The notes: a model not told the origin generated them from the sequence alone. A stretch of DNA of 64,000 nt from Apostichopus japonicus (GCF_037975245.1 NC_092563.1:13010001-13074000); one strand, 5' to 3'. Shown: positions 23,538 through 37,471, counted from the stretch's first letter. Numbers and translations are program-made.

Positions 23538-26537
23538 ATGGAATTGCCCAGAGACAAAAGTTAAATTCTATTAGCGGAAGTAGCTTGCCAACGGCAGCAG
23601 CTGTTGCCGGGACACAGTTGGTATTTAATGACACTTTGTTGATTGATCTTCCTTTTAGGTATTTGTTCCAGGTTTGATTCTAAAAGTAGACCTAGAAACA
23701 AATTTGAAGGAGTGATAGCTGCTATTAGTGCTCAGATGTATCTATAGCTTTCTGTTCTTTATGCTTATCATTGTATATTACAGACTATACTGTATGAGAC
23801 ACTTTGGGCCTAGAATTGTATCATTTACCCACTTACTGTAGATGCCCACTGTGCTTTAAAAAACAATCTACTGGCTATTAAAATCACTTTCTCACTGGCA
23901 TTTCCCTGAATTACTATACTGGACACATCAGTTACTGTGTAGGCTTATCGAATGCAGCCCAATCAAAATTTGCTGATATTAAAGCAGTACTGGGCTTAAA
24001 TGTTACTGTAGGTACTGAAATCATGGCAATTCTTTGAGGGGTGATCATTAACAGACTTACAGTACCATGTGTTTAAATTAAAATTTGTCATGTCTACATG
24101 GCAAGATCCTCTGGCATTTAGCCAGTAAATAGCACAAATTTCAAGACCTGCACTTAACCCTTTCAGAACAAGATCAGCAAACTTTGTCATTTTTTTGCTC
24201 CTTCAATCAAGTTGTTACATTGAATATCACATTTTCTACTGAATAAGACCACCTGCAATTACTTATTCCTGATTTCCAGGGATTTCAGGGTTACCAGGGA
24301 TTGGGAATAAATTTATCATTACAGTTTTTTTGTTAATAAATAGCTGTTTTGAGGTTTACTAATTTTGCTTCACATGATTCACTGAAAAATGACAGGGTAA
24401 TAATTTGGTAAATGTGCACAAAAATGATACAGTATTTGAATTATGTAGCAATGTGCGAAGTTCTGCATACTGTGGCTGTGTGGCATATATTCATAAAGGA
24501 ATACAAGATAAATCATGACAGGCGTGTAACTTATCATACTGTAGAGTCAGTGTGTCTAGAGAACTGTATGTGTATGCAGTATGAAACATAAGTATACTGT
24601 ATGGTGTCCCTTTAATGAGTGCATAATAAACCCTACAATATGTTATTTTATGAAGATTTCATTGCCTGTAATTAATCACAAACATTTCAAATTACTAAAC
24701 AGGTCTACTCACAGTACTGGCAGATGAAATAAACAGCAAACAAACTGAAGTTAAATTGATGATGACACAATTTAGCGTTGCAGCATTGCCATAAAATTTC
24801 TTATTTAAATTTAGGAAAATAGCATGAAAAGGATACCATAACTACCACAAATGTTTCATTTATATAGAAATTTGCCCATTTAGTCACATTAATGTGATAT
24901 ACCGAACATTTTTATTCCTGGATAAATATTGTACCTATAGGCAATAAAAACAACATATTGTGCAAGTGTCCAGTTTGTTTCCACTGTTTCATTGTGTGCA
25001 CATCAGTAACACATCAAGCTGAAGAAAAAACCTTAAAACTAGCTCTAGAAATAATATACCCTTCTATATAGACCTACTTTACCAATTGTGGGTGAACTTC
25101 CTAAAAACCTTCAGTGCAAGAGATTCATTCAAAGTAACAACAGTTCAAGTGTCTGAGGATTTCCAAACTTGATCTATAGTTGCCAAAAATAAAACTTGTT
25201 CTGTCCACTGGTAGTAACTACTGCTCAAAAGATTTAATTGTCAGGATACATCTAAGCTGGGCTTAATGGCCTTTGTAAAGTATTCTTAGCTGAAGAACCA
25301 TTCACTGTGACTATGGCCAGATGATCAAAAATCAAGATATTGATTTTGCCTGTCCAGTGCAGGTGCCTACAATAGCCTACCCTAGAGATGTGTATATGAA
25401 TGTAACTGTTAACAGTTACTTTACCATAGGTAGGATATACTGTTGATCATAACAACTGTGACACAGATTGCAATTTGAATAAATTAGATGGGAAAGAACA
25501 GATGATAGTGGTATAAACTTCTTTAGTTCTGCTACAGTCACTCTCATCATTGGGGGTGGTGGGGGGGGGTGGGAGATGTGAAGTTTCAGTTATAAATTGA
25601 ATATAAAAGGAATGGAATGACTTTCTTTGTTTCCCTTTGGCAATTCTTCCAGCTCTCTTAAAATGGTCGAGGAAGACAAGTTCTGTTAATGTAAATAAAC
25701 TATAAAGAGCTCTTCATTTATTGCTGTAGCAACCAGCTGTCACTCAACAAAATCTGAGTAAACAGCACTTTGCAGGACATTTGTGGTTGGACAACCAAGT
25801 ATTAATCTTTGGTTGGCCAAATAGCAAATCTGGATTCCCCCCCCCCCCTCCCTCCAATAAAAAATGTAGCAATTAAAGCAACAGTTACACAACCAAAATG
25901 TACTTTTAATAGTGCAGGTTGGTGAATATAAAACCAGCTTTGAATTGGCCAAATAAACTCTCCTTTGGGCGAATCATAGGCCTACAACTATATTTGTTAA
26001 TGTCAATATCTCCAAGTGATGGTGGATGAAACCAATAGTTGAAGTTCCTTCAATATTCACCTTCCATCCCAAAAACATTCCAAGCAAGTCAATTTAATGT
26101 CCTGGATTCAGTGGTACACAATTCTTGTCATTTAAAAGCACCAGTATAAATCTGCCATATTAAATATGAATTATATGATTTAGTGAAAATAAGGACCCAT
26201 AGGGCATAGTTTTGCAATTAAATTGTATGGAAAATTAAAGAGATTATGGATGGCTATACCAGGATAGAGCAATTTTCAAGATTTTTGTGGCAACCATTAA
26301 CTATCAAGTATATATCATATTATCTGCAGGAGTATTTACCAAAGTCTATACATTGATACTTTAAATAGTTTTCTATTAACAGCTTTAGTTCTTACTGTAT
26401 CAGTGACAAGCAGAGCAAAATTAAATATTTCTGCTCAGTAGGATATATCCCCTATCCTAAAAAAAAATTGTATTAATGACATGAGAACATACATATTGAA
26501 CCATTACATTTTAAAGCAATGTAGATTACATACTAAC

Positions 26538-27395
26538 CTCTCCAGAGAACGAGTACTTTGCGCGGACTATCTTTCGGTAAAGTCGAGTACGACTTTCATC
26601 ATCAAAGGGCATCCTACCACTCAGCAGAATATAGGCTACAACACCGGTTGCCCATATGTCCACAGACTGGTTGTACTTTTTCCTAAGTAATATTTCTGGG
26701 GCAATGTATTCAGGGGTACCGCAAACCGTGTTCATCGTATCGTCACTACCAGTTCGGCAACTAGCCAGTCCAAAATCTGTGATCATTATTTTCGAGTCAC
26801 TACCAGGGTGGTAATATAACATGTTCTCCGGTTTCAGGTCCCTGTGTGTGATACCTAAATTGTGGATATATCTTAACGCATCTAACAACATCCTCAGAAC
26901 CACAGTAGCATCTCGTTCTGTGAAATGGCCTTTGGAAACAATGCGGTCAAAAAGCTCACCACCTGTGGCCAATTCCATCACCATATAAACATGGTCTTTC
27001 CCATGAAATACTTCTATGAGTTGAATAATATTCGTATGTCTCACTCTTTTCAGAATGTTTAGTTCAATCTCCCAGCTTTGTTTGGGTTTCCCTTCAACCT
27101 GTTTCTTTTCCACCATTTTGATTGCATACGGTTGCTTGGTCGATATGTGTTCGACCCGTACAACCCTACTGTAACTACCCTTACCAATAAGTGCTTTAAT
27201 GTCATATTTAGCAGTAACTCTTGCATCAAACTTGGCCTCAAATTTCGCCCTTTGGCGAGGTATTTTACTCCTTGGATCCGCTTTACGTGAGTAATTGTTC
27301 GCCTTTTGACCAGTTTCAACGGTCTTCACCCAGTCAATATTCTTATCAATGATGAGTTCTGAATCTGCTTTCGCTTTGCTAGTTCCACAACCCAT
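26538..27395 (-). CDS. PSKH1: PSKH1 exon 1: protein serine kinase H1, N-terminus and most of kinase domain
   Basis: Encodes residues 1-286 of a Ser/Thr kinase of the calmodulin-kinase group, closely matching vertebrate PSKH1, which is known from Golgi and other membranes and from nuclear compartments. The start MGCGTSK carries Gly2 for N-myristoylation and Cys3 for palmitoylation, as in the family. The reading frame closes at a stop just upstream of 27452, and this is the first in-frame ATG. Visible kinase motifs: glycine loop GKGSYSRV (71-78), AIK lysine 93, HRDLKPEN (184-191), DFG (207-209), GTPEYIAPE (226-234). The exon ends GGAGAG followed by GTTAGT, a phase-0 donor, and joins exon 2 at 9736 exactly where the human protein continues with PW. 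All key catalytic residues are present, so an active kinase is expected. Assignment to PSKH1 rather than another CaM kinase rests on the start and on the Arg/Ser tail in exon 2. Confidence 0.95.
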
Positions 27396-28166
27396 TGCAC
27401 ACCTCCGTGCTTCTGCGTACTGGATGCCACATGGATAACCCGATACATCCACTTCTTAAAATGTTATCCATAAGAAAATCTGCACACATATTCACAATTT
27501 AAGGAAAATAAGATGAATTTCTTGGTTCTATTTCCCATTTTTCATCCAGAACCAGGCCTAGTAACGATCGAGCGACGCAAGACCACACTGCACATTCCAG
27601 TGGTAGTGAAAGTATATTGCAGCTGAGTGCACACAACAAAACAAACAGAACTATGCACGTACGTAGTTTGGTGATGGGTGACAAAGGTCGAGTATTCGCC
27701 TGGCGGTTATCCGTATCCACACCGCGTACCATCTCACTGAAAAGAAAATTTGATTCCCTTTTGAGACAAGAGATATCCACTACAATTACTACAGAACAGC
27801 ATGAGAGCTTGAACCTTAATATTCGTTTTCTGACTATCAACGCTCATTTTTAAATCAGATTTAAATCTTGTTGTTCATGATTTTGTTGTTCTTCATTTCT
27901 TCTCTACAATCCGCACAACATTCGAGTACTCGGAGTTTTTGGTGAAGGGAGGAGATGGGCGCTATGGATGAAGGAGCAGGAACTGTGAGGTGATGGCGCT
28001 CTCAAAGTTAGTCATATTTGAAAGGGCGAACTTGTTTGTGCCGCTTTCTGACCCAGATCCCAGCTATGAGATGGTTTCAAATAATCCCAATACATTAGGT
28101 AAATGAAAACCTGTGTGGAAGTGTATATACATACTGACAAAGAGCAAAGATATGTTTGGTTAGAAC

Positions 28167-29421
28167 CAGCGACGTAGCCAGGAATTTGAAAGGGGGGGGG
28201 AGCACTTTTTGCGATTGATGTGGATTTTCAAAGTTGTAGGCACGACTATCTGAGCGGAGCGCCACCATCGGTTGGCGCGGAGCTACAAGAAAATTTTTGG
28301 ATTTACAAACCCCCCAGATGGCCGGAAACGGCCCTTCCCGAGTGTTCATTCTTGTTCCCTGGCCTCTTGCTATCTTGAGACACCTCATTCAATATCACTT
28401 TTAAACCCCAAAAACAAATGAGTTAAAATAGTACGTAATTCAATACTACATAATGTATTTAAAATTAGCAAGGTACATGTACAGAGTAGTCTTACGTTTC
28501 AACTTCTGATACTTATAGATACAACTTAGGCCTGAAATGTCTTTGATATAACTATAGCCAGTAATTGTCTTTGATACAACTGTAGCTATTAAATGTTTAA
28601 GTTAGCCTAATAAGAGAAGGCAAGAGGTATCCAACGATTGCAATCTGATGCAAATTTCTCAACTGTTTTCTCAACTGAAATATTATCTGCGTAAACGGGT
28701 TCTTAACTACATGTTAAAAAACAATCTTTTCGGCGGGTAGAGTGTTGAATGAAACGGCACGCGATAGAAATGACAGCCTAGATGACAGAAGAATAGGTCA
28801 CCTAATTTAGCCATATTCTTGCTACGTTCATTTCAATAGTTTTTCCTGTCTATAGACTCTTAAACTCGTCCAGCAAGCTTATCGATTTGAATTATGGGTG
28901 TTTTAAAAAAAATATAACTTGGCCAAAAAAATGTAGGCCCGGGCCTACAGTGCTACATACTGGCTACGCCCCTGATCATATGATATCATAATCAGCAGAT
29001 TTTGTTTCCTGTTTGAATTCTGTTACATGTTCTTTTACATAATATATCAGAAAGACAAACATAGTGCTCTTTTACAATTTTTTTTCCAGTAGGATGATTC
29101 TTGTTTATTGTCCAATGTCTGGACTTTAATACATTTGACGAACTTAACTGATGGACAATATAAACTTTCATATTTTGTAATATTGCCAGATATGCAGTGG
29201 CCTAAAATTTAGCTAATTGCATCTGCCAAACTAAGTAAGTAGTTGAATCAGTAGGCGTGAATGTTACTACGGTTACAATCGAGTTAACGGAGCTGACGAG
29301 TATTCAAGATCAAAAGAGCACTGACAAAATACCATGCTAAAAAACGACAGTTTAAAAAAAAATCGACACTGAAAGGGGGGACCGGTCGCTCCCCCTGCTC
29401 CCCCCCCTGGCTACGTCCCTG
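28167..29421. mobile_element. hAT-like non-autonomous element (1255 bp)
   Basis: Left end CAGCGACGTAGCCAGG and inverted right end CAGGGACGTAGCCAGG match at 15 of 16 bases, with 8-bp direct repeats GTTAGAAC on each side (28159-28166 and 29422-29429). A second right-end-like sequence, CTGGCTACGCCCCTG, occurs internally at about 28960-28974, suggesting a nested or rearranged relative. No transposase frame is visible. Confidence 0.8.
28228..28395 (+). repeat. Dispersed repeat segment, copy 2
   Basis: Near-identical to 16370-16535, here inside the hAT-like element that starts at 28167. Confidence 0.8.
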
Positions 29422-30394
29422 GTTAGAACCGAGATTCGAACCAGTATTAATCTCAGCGGTTACAAAAGAAAAATCCTGATGTCACTCGGTTCAATACAGA
29501 AACAACTTTTCAACTTTAAATAATTCAAAGATGATCGAAGATAACTAAACTGAAAAACAGGGCATGATAACAAATGGATTTTATCAAGGTAAAAAGACAG
29601 AATGGTCAAATAATCTGTGTCAAGAATTCAATTTCGCTATTTCACCACAAATTAAGTCAAGGCTTTCAGTGAAACGCAAGACTTCAAATTTTCGTGAAGA
29701 CCATGACAACATTGGCTCTTCCTATTAAAGTGGTCAGTGTAGTTTTAGCCCATTATTGAGTTCTAAGCGGAGAAAAACACATATCTTTGCTTTGCAATTG
29801 CTAGCTTTTAGCACCTTCGTTGTAGGGCCAAAATTGATAATTTGTACAAATCACAATTTCTTAAAAACGTAGCCTACCTAACTCTCAGCGGCTTCAAACT
29901 TGATTTTCGATGCCAAAAAAAAGGTGTACGGGGGTGGGGGTGGGTGGGGAGCGAAAACTATGAAAGTCACTTGAAACAGCTTCGTCTTATTGTCTTGATG
30001 TTCACTGAAGGGTTAACAAACCACAACCCGAAGTAAACGGGACATCCTTTCTAAGGTATAACATCGAATGAGTATATATATATATGCAATGACTTGGGAG
30101 AGCCGATCGAGTCACTGCATGGTGGAGAGGATAAAAGCGCAATCAACTGATAAATAGTACAGATTGTGTTAATGCCCAGGGGAACTGTCTACGTAAGCAT
30201 GGGATTATCGCTGTTACGCTAGTAAATTGCTTGCGAAGACAAACCATCTAAAAACCCTGTTTGTTCTCCACTTTTTTGTTGTAACGAAAGCACGCTTTTT
30301 TTTCTTTTTCAAAAAGGAAAATCAAATCTTCGAAAAGGTTTCGACCTTTTGTAATTGCTAACAATGTAATTCAAATATATACACACAGGGGATA

Positions 30395-30545
30395 TCACTA
30401 GGGGATATCACGTGAGTACGTCACATGATGTACGCATGCGATGACCGACCGTCTCGGAATCGGTTCGCCAGTCGCCAGTTTCCTCTTGGCCCACGAAAGA
30501 TGCTAATTTCCTCCGCCGCGGTGTATGCGCACCTTGTTCCGATGC
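30395..30545. promoter_or_regulatory. Candidate promoter or enhancer patch
   Basis: A GC-richer island about 3 kb upstream of the PSKH1 start with ATCACGTGA (an E-box of the USF type), TACGTCA (CRE-like half), repeated GGGGATATCAC, and CCGCCGCGG. It could hold the PSKH1 transcription start or 5' noncoding exon. No transcript evidence; inference only. Confidence 0.25.
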
Positions 30546-33500
30546 CCTATGGCACTACCCGGTTGAATGAGTGCGCCCAATTTACTTAGGTTAATGATTA
30601 AATTATATAAATCACCTTTAAAAAAAAATTATCGAAAAGTCGAAATTTCGAAATGTCAGCTAATATAGGTTCACAACGTTTAAGAATCAAGGTGGGCTGG
30701 AATTGATCTTGGAACTGAAATGACAAGACCAAAAAGGGAAAACCCTCCCTCACACCCCGTCTCCTCCACAATCTTTCCATCCAGTAACCCATACCCCACG
30801 TCCACCCACATGCACGCAGGCTCGAAGACAGGGGTCACGGGGAGGCTGCAGCCTCGAGGCCCGAAAAAACATAGGATAAATAAAAGTGTATTCTCATACC
30901 ATAATATTTGGCAGAAAATGAAGAGTGCATAAAAAATACCCGGTGACAAAATGATATCCCTGTAGGCCCGATCAGGCTCCCGACACATGCGTACATCCAT
31001 TCATTTGGGAGGATTAATACAGGCGCGGATGTAGGGGATGTGGAGATGTAGATCCACCTCAGCTCCCGCCCATTTCAACCTCGCAAAATAGTTGCACAAA
31101 GTATTATTAGTGCAATGGCTTGTGTGTTTACTTGACCTACATTATAGCCTAAATATTCCTCAGAATGCACCTTTTGAGGCTTAAAATCCTGGATGCATTA
31201 TACAAATAGGCCTATAATAGTGTGTTTGGATGGATCAATGATTCATATTTGCATCCAGCTCATGATTCGGGAACCGACCTACCACAAATATTGAGAGTGC
31301 TGCAGATTACATATAGCCTACCCCATTAACCCAACGGTCCACTCGTATAGCCACTATCAAGTGAAACGAACGCCTGATTTATGTTCTGTTTTTTTTTCCA
31401 CAATTTTTTTTGCGGTTATCGGCCCAGAAGCGACTCGAGTAGCAGTAACTTGTTCTAAGTTTAAAAACATTGTTCAATATTGGAGCAACGATTCACTTTA
31501 CTGTACGCGGCAACAACAATGCGTATTGACAGAGACGACCACACAATATGATCAAATGTTCTCTACTCCTTAGTAATCAAATTACTGCAAGTCTCCGAGA
31601 TTAAAGGCTGAATACAAGAGCATACATTTTGTTAGGTTTCCTGCCTCTATTTTCCCTACTTCTAACCTAAAGAAACCTTTGAAGTCTCCGCAGGGAAACA
31701 TTGTACTTCGTGAAACTGAATGGGTTTCCTCGGTCGGAGTCAGTTGCAGGAATTTGCCAAAGCCCTATTTAATGAACAAAATGTTTACTTCCTTATTCAA
31801 AAGCGATTGAAATATGCTGGTACATCAATAGACTGATTCAAAGACTTTCGCTCACAACATGCTCATTTTGTTAAATTTAAAGGGGGGGGGGGGCGGGAGA
31901 GAAACGAGAACATTATTATACTTGTTTGAAGCTATCAGGGCCGTGTAGTTTCTGCAACTGTGTTATTCACAACTGTGATTAATTGTGTATAGGTACACAA
32001 TTGTGTAAACTCAAAATCACCATGATACTACGAGACATATTGTGAGCACAAACTAGGCCCGGAGTCCAGGACAATGAAGAAGGTTCATTGAAGGTGATTT
32101 TTTAGTTCACACACTGTTGAGGTTGTATAAAATTGGGAAGTTAAATATCTTCCAATGACCCCAAAACCACTCTTTGCAATTTGGAAGTTAAAATACAGGA
32201 AAGACAAGAAATAGGCTAAATGAAGAACTTTTAAGGAGTTGAAAAGAAGGTTTTCAAAATAATTTCAAGTATATGCTTTCTGAATCATCGAACCCTGTTG
32301 AGGGATTAGCAAGTTTTGGAGAACCAAAGATCATTATGTTTCATGTTGATACCATATAGTTGATAAGTTCAAATATATATACATAACCCTCTCGTTAAAA
32401 ATTCGGGTTTCTTTTGCATTCTCTACACAGGCAAATGTTGAATGATAGGTCGTCAGAATTTGCCCCAAGTCAGCTACAAATAGCTAAATGTTTCCAAATG
32501 TCATTTTCTGGAGAATCAAAGATTCAAAAAGTTATTCTAAGACCATTTGGTTGGGGTTAAAGCTAGACAATATTAATAAGTATCTTATGCCATGCCAGCG
32601 CATTTATTGGTCGCTATTGGAAGAAATTTGGTTGTACAGTGCCACAAAATTCTTAGTCCCAACGGTGACCAGGAATTAAAATTGACAACATGGTTATAAT
32701 AACAAGATATGAGCTGTACTTTAAAATTATTGTATGAACTATTTTAAAATCTATGTAAAGCTTTGAGGAGTTACATAAGAATAACCAAAAGTTGATCTTA
32801 ATATTTCTAGTAATGATGTCTTTAAATTGAATTAGGAAAAGTTTTCATCACACCTTTTTGGATCCCAAGCCTGATTGACAGTGGTAGTCAAATAATCTCA
32901 ATGCATGACTGTGGTCACCAAGGGAGCTTTATGTATTAAAATGAGTCGTACCATGCCTATACTCCACAACAATTTCATATCAGATGTATTATAGGGGGGG
33001 GGGGGGGTAAGAAAGGGGTTATTTTCATCAAGTGTCTAAATGAAAGGCTTTGCAATTGATGAGTGTCAACTTTTAGAGAAAACGAGAAAGAGAAATAATA
33101 AGAAAATGTACAAGAAAAAGATGAACAAAAAAGAAAAAAAAAATGAAAAGAAGGAAATATGATTAAATCTACACAAACTGAAAAAAAAAACAGAGCATAT
33201 AATAGTATTAGCATTATGTATTCAAAACTATTATAATATACAATTGACAAGAGCGTTTATGTTGCCTGACTGGAATGTTTAGTTATCAAATTCTACATGA
33301 GTTGGACAAAACTAAGTAAGCACATAAATACACATTTATGCAGTTACTCTCTTGTTCAATACCTCACTTGCAAAAAAAAAAAGTAAACAGTACTCCGGTT
33401 ATCAGCATGCATGCACTCAGTTATAAATGAATTCAAAACTCTTTATGTATCAGACGGCAAACGGAATGATACATGAAAGTAGTCTTTGATAGATGAAAAT

Positions 33501-34830
33501 ATTGAAAATCATAAAATATAAAGTAATGACAACAATAATAATTATTTTACTTAACTCCCAATGCTGCATTGTATTATATTGTCACTCTTTAATACACATT
33601 TCCTTTATGTCTCAACTACTGTCCATGGTTGGAATTAATCACAAACCCTTCTAATGAAATATGAAAATTACTTATTTTTTCATGCTTAAATCTATAAATT
33701 GGTAGATAAATGTTCTTGAATCGGAGCAACGTTCACATAATGAGCTCCATTTACTTCACAGGATGTGCTTAAGAGCATCTTCATTATAATCCTGTAATAA
33801 TTGTATAAAAGGTGCCCCTTTAAAACATTTGACAGCAGTAGCCTTACTAATTTTGTGACCGCATCAAACATTTAAATGTCAGGGAAGGGATTAGGATGTT
33901 TGATCCTGGTTGAACCTGTAAACGATAGTATTCATCCTCAATTCCAAAATATTGATTATGTAAACAAATTTTCAAAATAATGATGTAAATATCAGCATAA
34001 AGTTAGAAAGGAATATTGCCCGGCACAAAGATATTAAAACAACAATTTCAAGAGGTATTGATGTTGGTAATTATGTAAGAAAATTGATTAAATGAGCCAA
34101 CAATTTAAGTAAACATTATTTTCCAAGTATTCGTTCACTTTGTCTTCTTCTTCTTGTTCTTTGCCAGGCTTTATCTATTTGTTACAGATTCTTGATTTAA
34201 TTTGGTAGAGACAGAATGACTCAAAGTGCGCCCGACTGTTACAGATAACTGACTTTGCACAAAAGCTTTTGTTACAAAGCCTTTGCCCCACGAAACAGAA
34301 AACAGTGGTGAGCCTAAATACACAGCTTCTAAGGAGAATGTCCTATTGTTAGTGAGGCTTTTCTTTAGCAATCAAAGGCAACTCCAGCAGCCAACAAAAT
34401 GGGCCAGTTGAATAAACTTCAAGAAAGATCCATGTTCCCTCAAAGCAGCCTCTCCCTTTGAAGATTTCATGTTAAGTTTTTAAGAACTCTGTAGTTTTCT
34501 AATCGGTCTGTCACTCCAAATTGCATCTCTCTATAAATGGTGATATATAACCCTTCTTGTTGAGACAGGTGTAGAAATTTGTCTTGGAAACTGCATATTG
34601 TAGCTTTTTTGGTCACTCTGACTTTTAGGTCACGTTATATTCAAATTCATATTTGGGTAATTCTATTTCTAACTAAGAGATCAACGAAGCGGTATTCATA
34701 ACGGTACTTTTGGCAAGCAAGTAACTGGCCATTAAATCTCACAGAGAAAACTTGGTGCCCTGCAAATTGCATGTACCTTCTTTGTCTTTCACTGGCAAAC
34801 CTAGGCCAGTTGCCAGGACTTCTGAGTTGG

Positions 34831-34922
34831 AGGGGCACTAACAATTTAAGGAGGGGCACCAACATTGTAAGGGAGGGCACCACCAACTCAAGGGGGGCAC
34901 TAACAATTTTAAGAGGGGCACA
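34831..34922 (+). repeat. Short tandem repeat (GGGGCACtaacaattt units)
   Basis: About four units of 20-27 bp with AGGGGGGCAC or AGGGGCAC followed by TAACAATTT or related sequence. Confidence 0.8.
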
Positions 34923-37465
34923 ATACTCTTGTCCTGTAACTTGTGAAGTATTTATACACAAGATGGTGTCTCAGATGTGTGGGGAGGGTGAACCAGTAGC
35001 CTCCATGGAGGATGGACAAAGCCCCCCCCCCCCATCCTTCAACCTGACTACAGGCCAGGCCCTTCGAAGTTTCTTTACTACCTTCATAGTTTCAAGTTCA
35101 GTTTCAGTGGCCTGCAGATAATTGAACATTCTGGTGCATTGAATTTTCTTTAGCCACCGTGTGATATCAACAAATAATGTGGTGAAGTCAAGTGACATTA
35201 CCTGATTAAAAATACTGACCGACCCTTGACCAGTTCCACCAAATATGACCACCACCTTCACTTCAACTTGTCATACCATGAATATGATACTTGGAATGCT
35301 ATTGAGATATATAATAAGAAATTGTCACAAATACTTAGCTGCAAGAATTGTCAATGAATAAATTTAAAACCATATTTCATTTATAATATCCATTATTATC
35401 CTCATACATTAATGAAGTTCTTGCCAATTAACACAATAGCAAATAGTTCAAAGGTCACCAAAATTGTCCCCAAATATACTAGATTATCAAATAATGATCA
35501 CCCATGGTAAAAATTCAACCAGTTTTTTTCTTTCTCAGGAAAGTCTTGGGAAAATACTGTTAAATACTTTCATCAATGTTAGCATACTAATAATGAAGCC
35601 AATACTAGGAATGGACCAAATAGTCAATATGGAACCAATATGAAGTATTAGGCCAATACTCTGTGGTTGGAGCCAACACTGATGGCAAATTGTATCATAG
35701 CTGTGAACCTGAATGAACTCTCACAAAAGAACACGGCCTGGATATTTTTTTTGTTTGGCCTATTTTCTTCCTATTGCTTTCATCTGGTTACTCTGAAGAC
35801 ATTAGTTAATTGACATACACAGCAACCTTTGCAACTAGATTCCCTGACACAGACTGTTGCATTTTCATCTTCGACCCCACCCCCACCACTCCTACCTTTT
35901 GCCCGACCACAAAACAAACAAAAAATTTCAACATTTTAACCATTTCCAAACCACACTGATAGTCATTATAAACACAGGCACTCACTAGGTGGGATACTTT
36001 AATGAGATTTCTACTTTTTCTTTGTAAATTTAACTTTTTCACTTTTTCACAATTCTCTTCCATTTTACCTTAGAAATGAAAGCACAATTTTCTGCTTATT
36101 GCTTAAATTATTCAATTAATTTCTTACCTTACCCAAACAAGTCCTCCTTATATAAAAAAGAGTCTACAAACATCTTTTTCACTTGTTTCGTGGACAATCT
36201 TAACGATGCTTTGACAATAATTGTTTGAGAATATCAATGATCAGCAATCTTTTTCTAATTGCTTTTCAAAGAAACAAACCCAATCATTATCTTTATGTCA
36301 TAAGTCAGAAATGCTTACAATGATAACAAATCCACCAACTACAAAGAATATAGCACAAAAAAGAAAGGGAGGGGGGAATTGACAAAATAAGAAACAAACT
36401 GAAGCTAATTTGTCCAATGTGTCATGTCTCTGTCTCTTGTTCTGTTCATACTTGTCTGCTTGGTTTGATAGTAGACAGTGTTGTTCATAAAAATGTTTCT
36501 GAGTATTCAGGTAAACCATTGACTTTAATTTGTTAACAGCAACATTTGAAAATACCCCCGATATCACCCCCCCCCCCAAAAAAATACCCCAAAGTAATGA
36601 GTAAAACAACAACATGTTGAAAAATCATATATGCAAGTGTTTTTCTTTGGATTTAAAGTAACATTAAAGCCATAGTATTGCCCAAATAAATTGTTGCCAT
36701 TTCCAAGGAGGAGTGGGGGAACGGGAGGGGAAGGGGGGGGGGTAATTCATGTCTTACTGTCTCAAACTGTCTCCTTTCTGGCATTTGATCTTTTACTGTT
36801 ACTTTAAATATTCTTCAAGATTGGGGATAATTTGGGAGAGGTACAGAACCTCAACTGAAATTGTTTAAAGAGAATTCATGCTGAGATGTATTACAAACCG
36901 TTCTTGCTAGTGAACTCTAACTAATCTTAGTTTCATTGTCATGTAAACGAGCATAAACCACACTCAAATACATATTAGAATGAAGCCTATTTAAATGAAA
37001 TACAAATCTCACCTTTACGATTCATGTGACGATGGATTGAAACGTTCCGCTCTACTTGCAAAACAGAAAGACACTTGCATAGTTTAAGTCTGCCTCATTG
37101 CCTAAGCTAAGGGTGCATAGACTTAGAATCTGGCATAAGAAAGTTAACACTTGCTTCATCCTCTCATTCAACCTCCCCTTCTCCATCCTTCCCCCCTACC
37201 AGCCCCTTCCCCCTACCAAATTTGATATACAGCTAACCATAACAGCCTTGTGCATTATGTAAACTACTATACTTTGCAGTGTAAACATATCTCTCTCCCA
37301 TGACACACAGTTTTCCCTCCCAAAACCCCTCCCCCTCCCCCCTCATAGTACCTACATTAATTAACATCCCTCGTCCATACACTCATATTTCCTTCAAGAA
37401 CTCACAAGTTTATCATTAACAAAACAAACCTGCAGTGAGACTTAATTCCTGATCAGAGTGATCAT

Positions 37466-37471
37466 TTTATT
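37466..37471 (-). terminator. Possible WDR89 poly(A) signal
   Basis: AATAAA on the minus strand, about 640 bp beyond the stop codon. Position is plausible; not confirmed. Confidence 0.3.

Larger units (their letters stand above)
20987..23549. mobile_element. Non-autonomous DNA transposon with clustered subterminal 15-mers
   Basis: The left end GGGCGATTCCGTG and the inverted right end GGGCAATTCCATG match at 11 of 13 bases. Both are flanked by AGAG (20983-20986 and 23550-23553), a possible 4-bp target duplication. Inside, the motif GTAATGCGAGTTACC occurs eight times, in two clusters near the two ends. No transposase frame is visible in 2.56 kb. The superfamily is unclear. Confidence 0.6.
9737..26537 (-). 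other. PSKH1 intron (16.8 kb)
   Basis: Bounded by GTTAGT at 26537 and the cag acceptor at 9737. It contains at least three elements with inverted termini, a tRNA-derived SINE, hammerhead-like motifs, a probable LINE tail and several duplications, each listed separately. The rest (9815-11150, 12400-13080, 13350-15120, 15210-15920, 18705-19770, 20290-20980, 23560-26530) is AT-rich DNA in which I see no gene. Confidence 0.85.
29440..37460. other. Intergenic region between PSKH1 5' end and WDR89 3' end
   Basis: AT-rich, many homopolymer runs, short unsupported frames only. Contains the candidate regulatory patch at 30.4 kb and the short repeat at 34.8 kb. Confidence 0.6.

Noticed and set aside
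27059-27319. Overlapping frames on both strands within PSKH1 exon 1
   Set aside because: Shadows of the kinase frame; no motif of their own.
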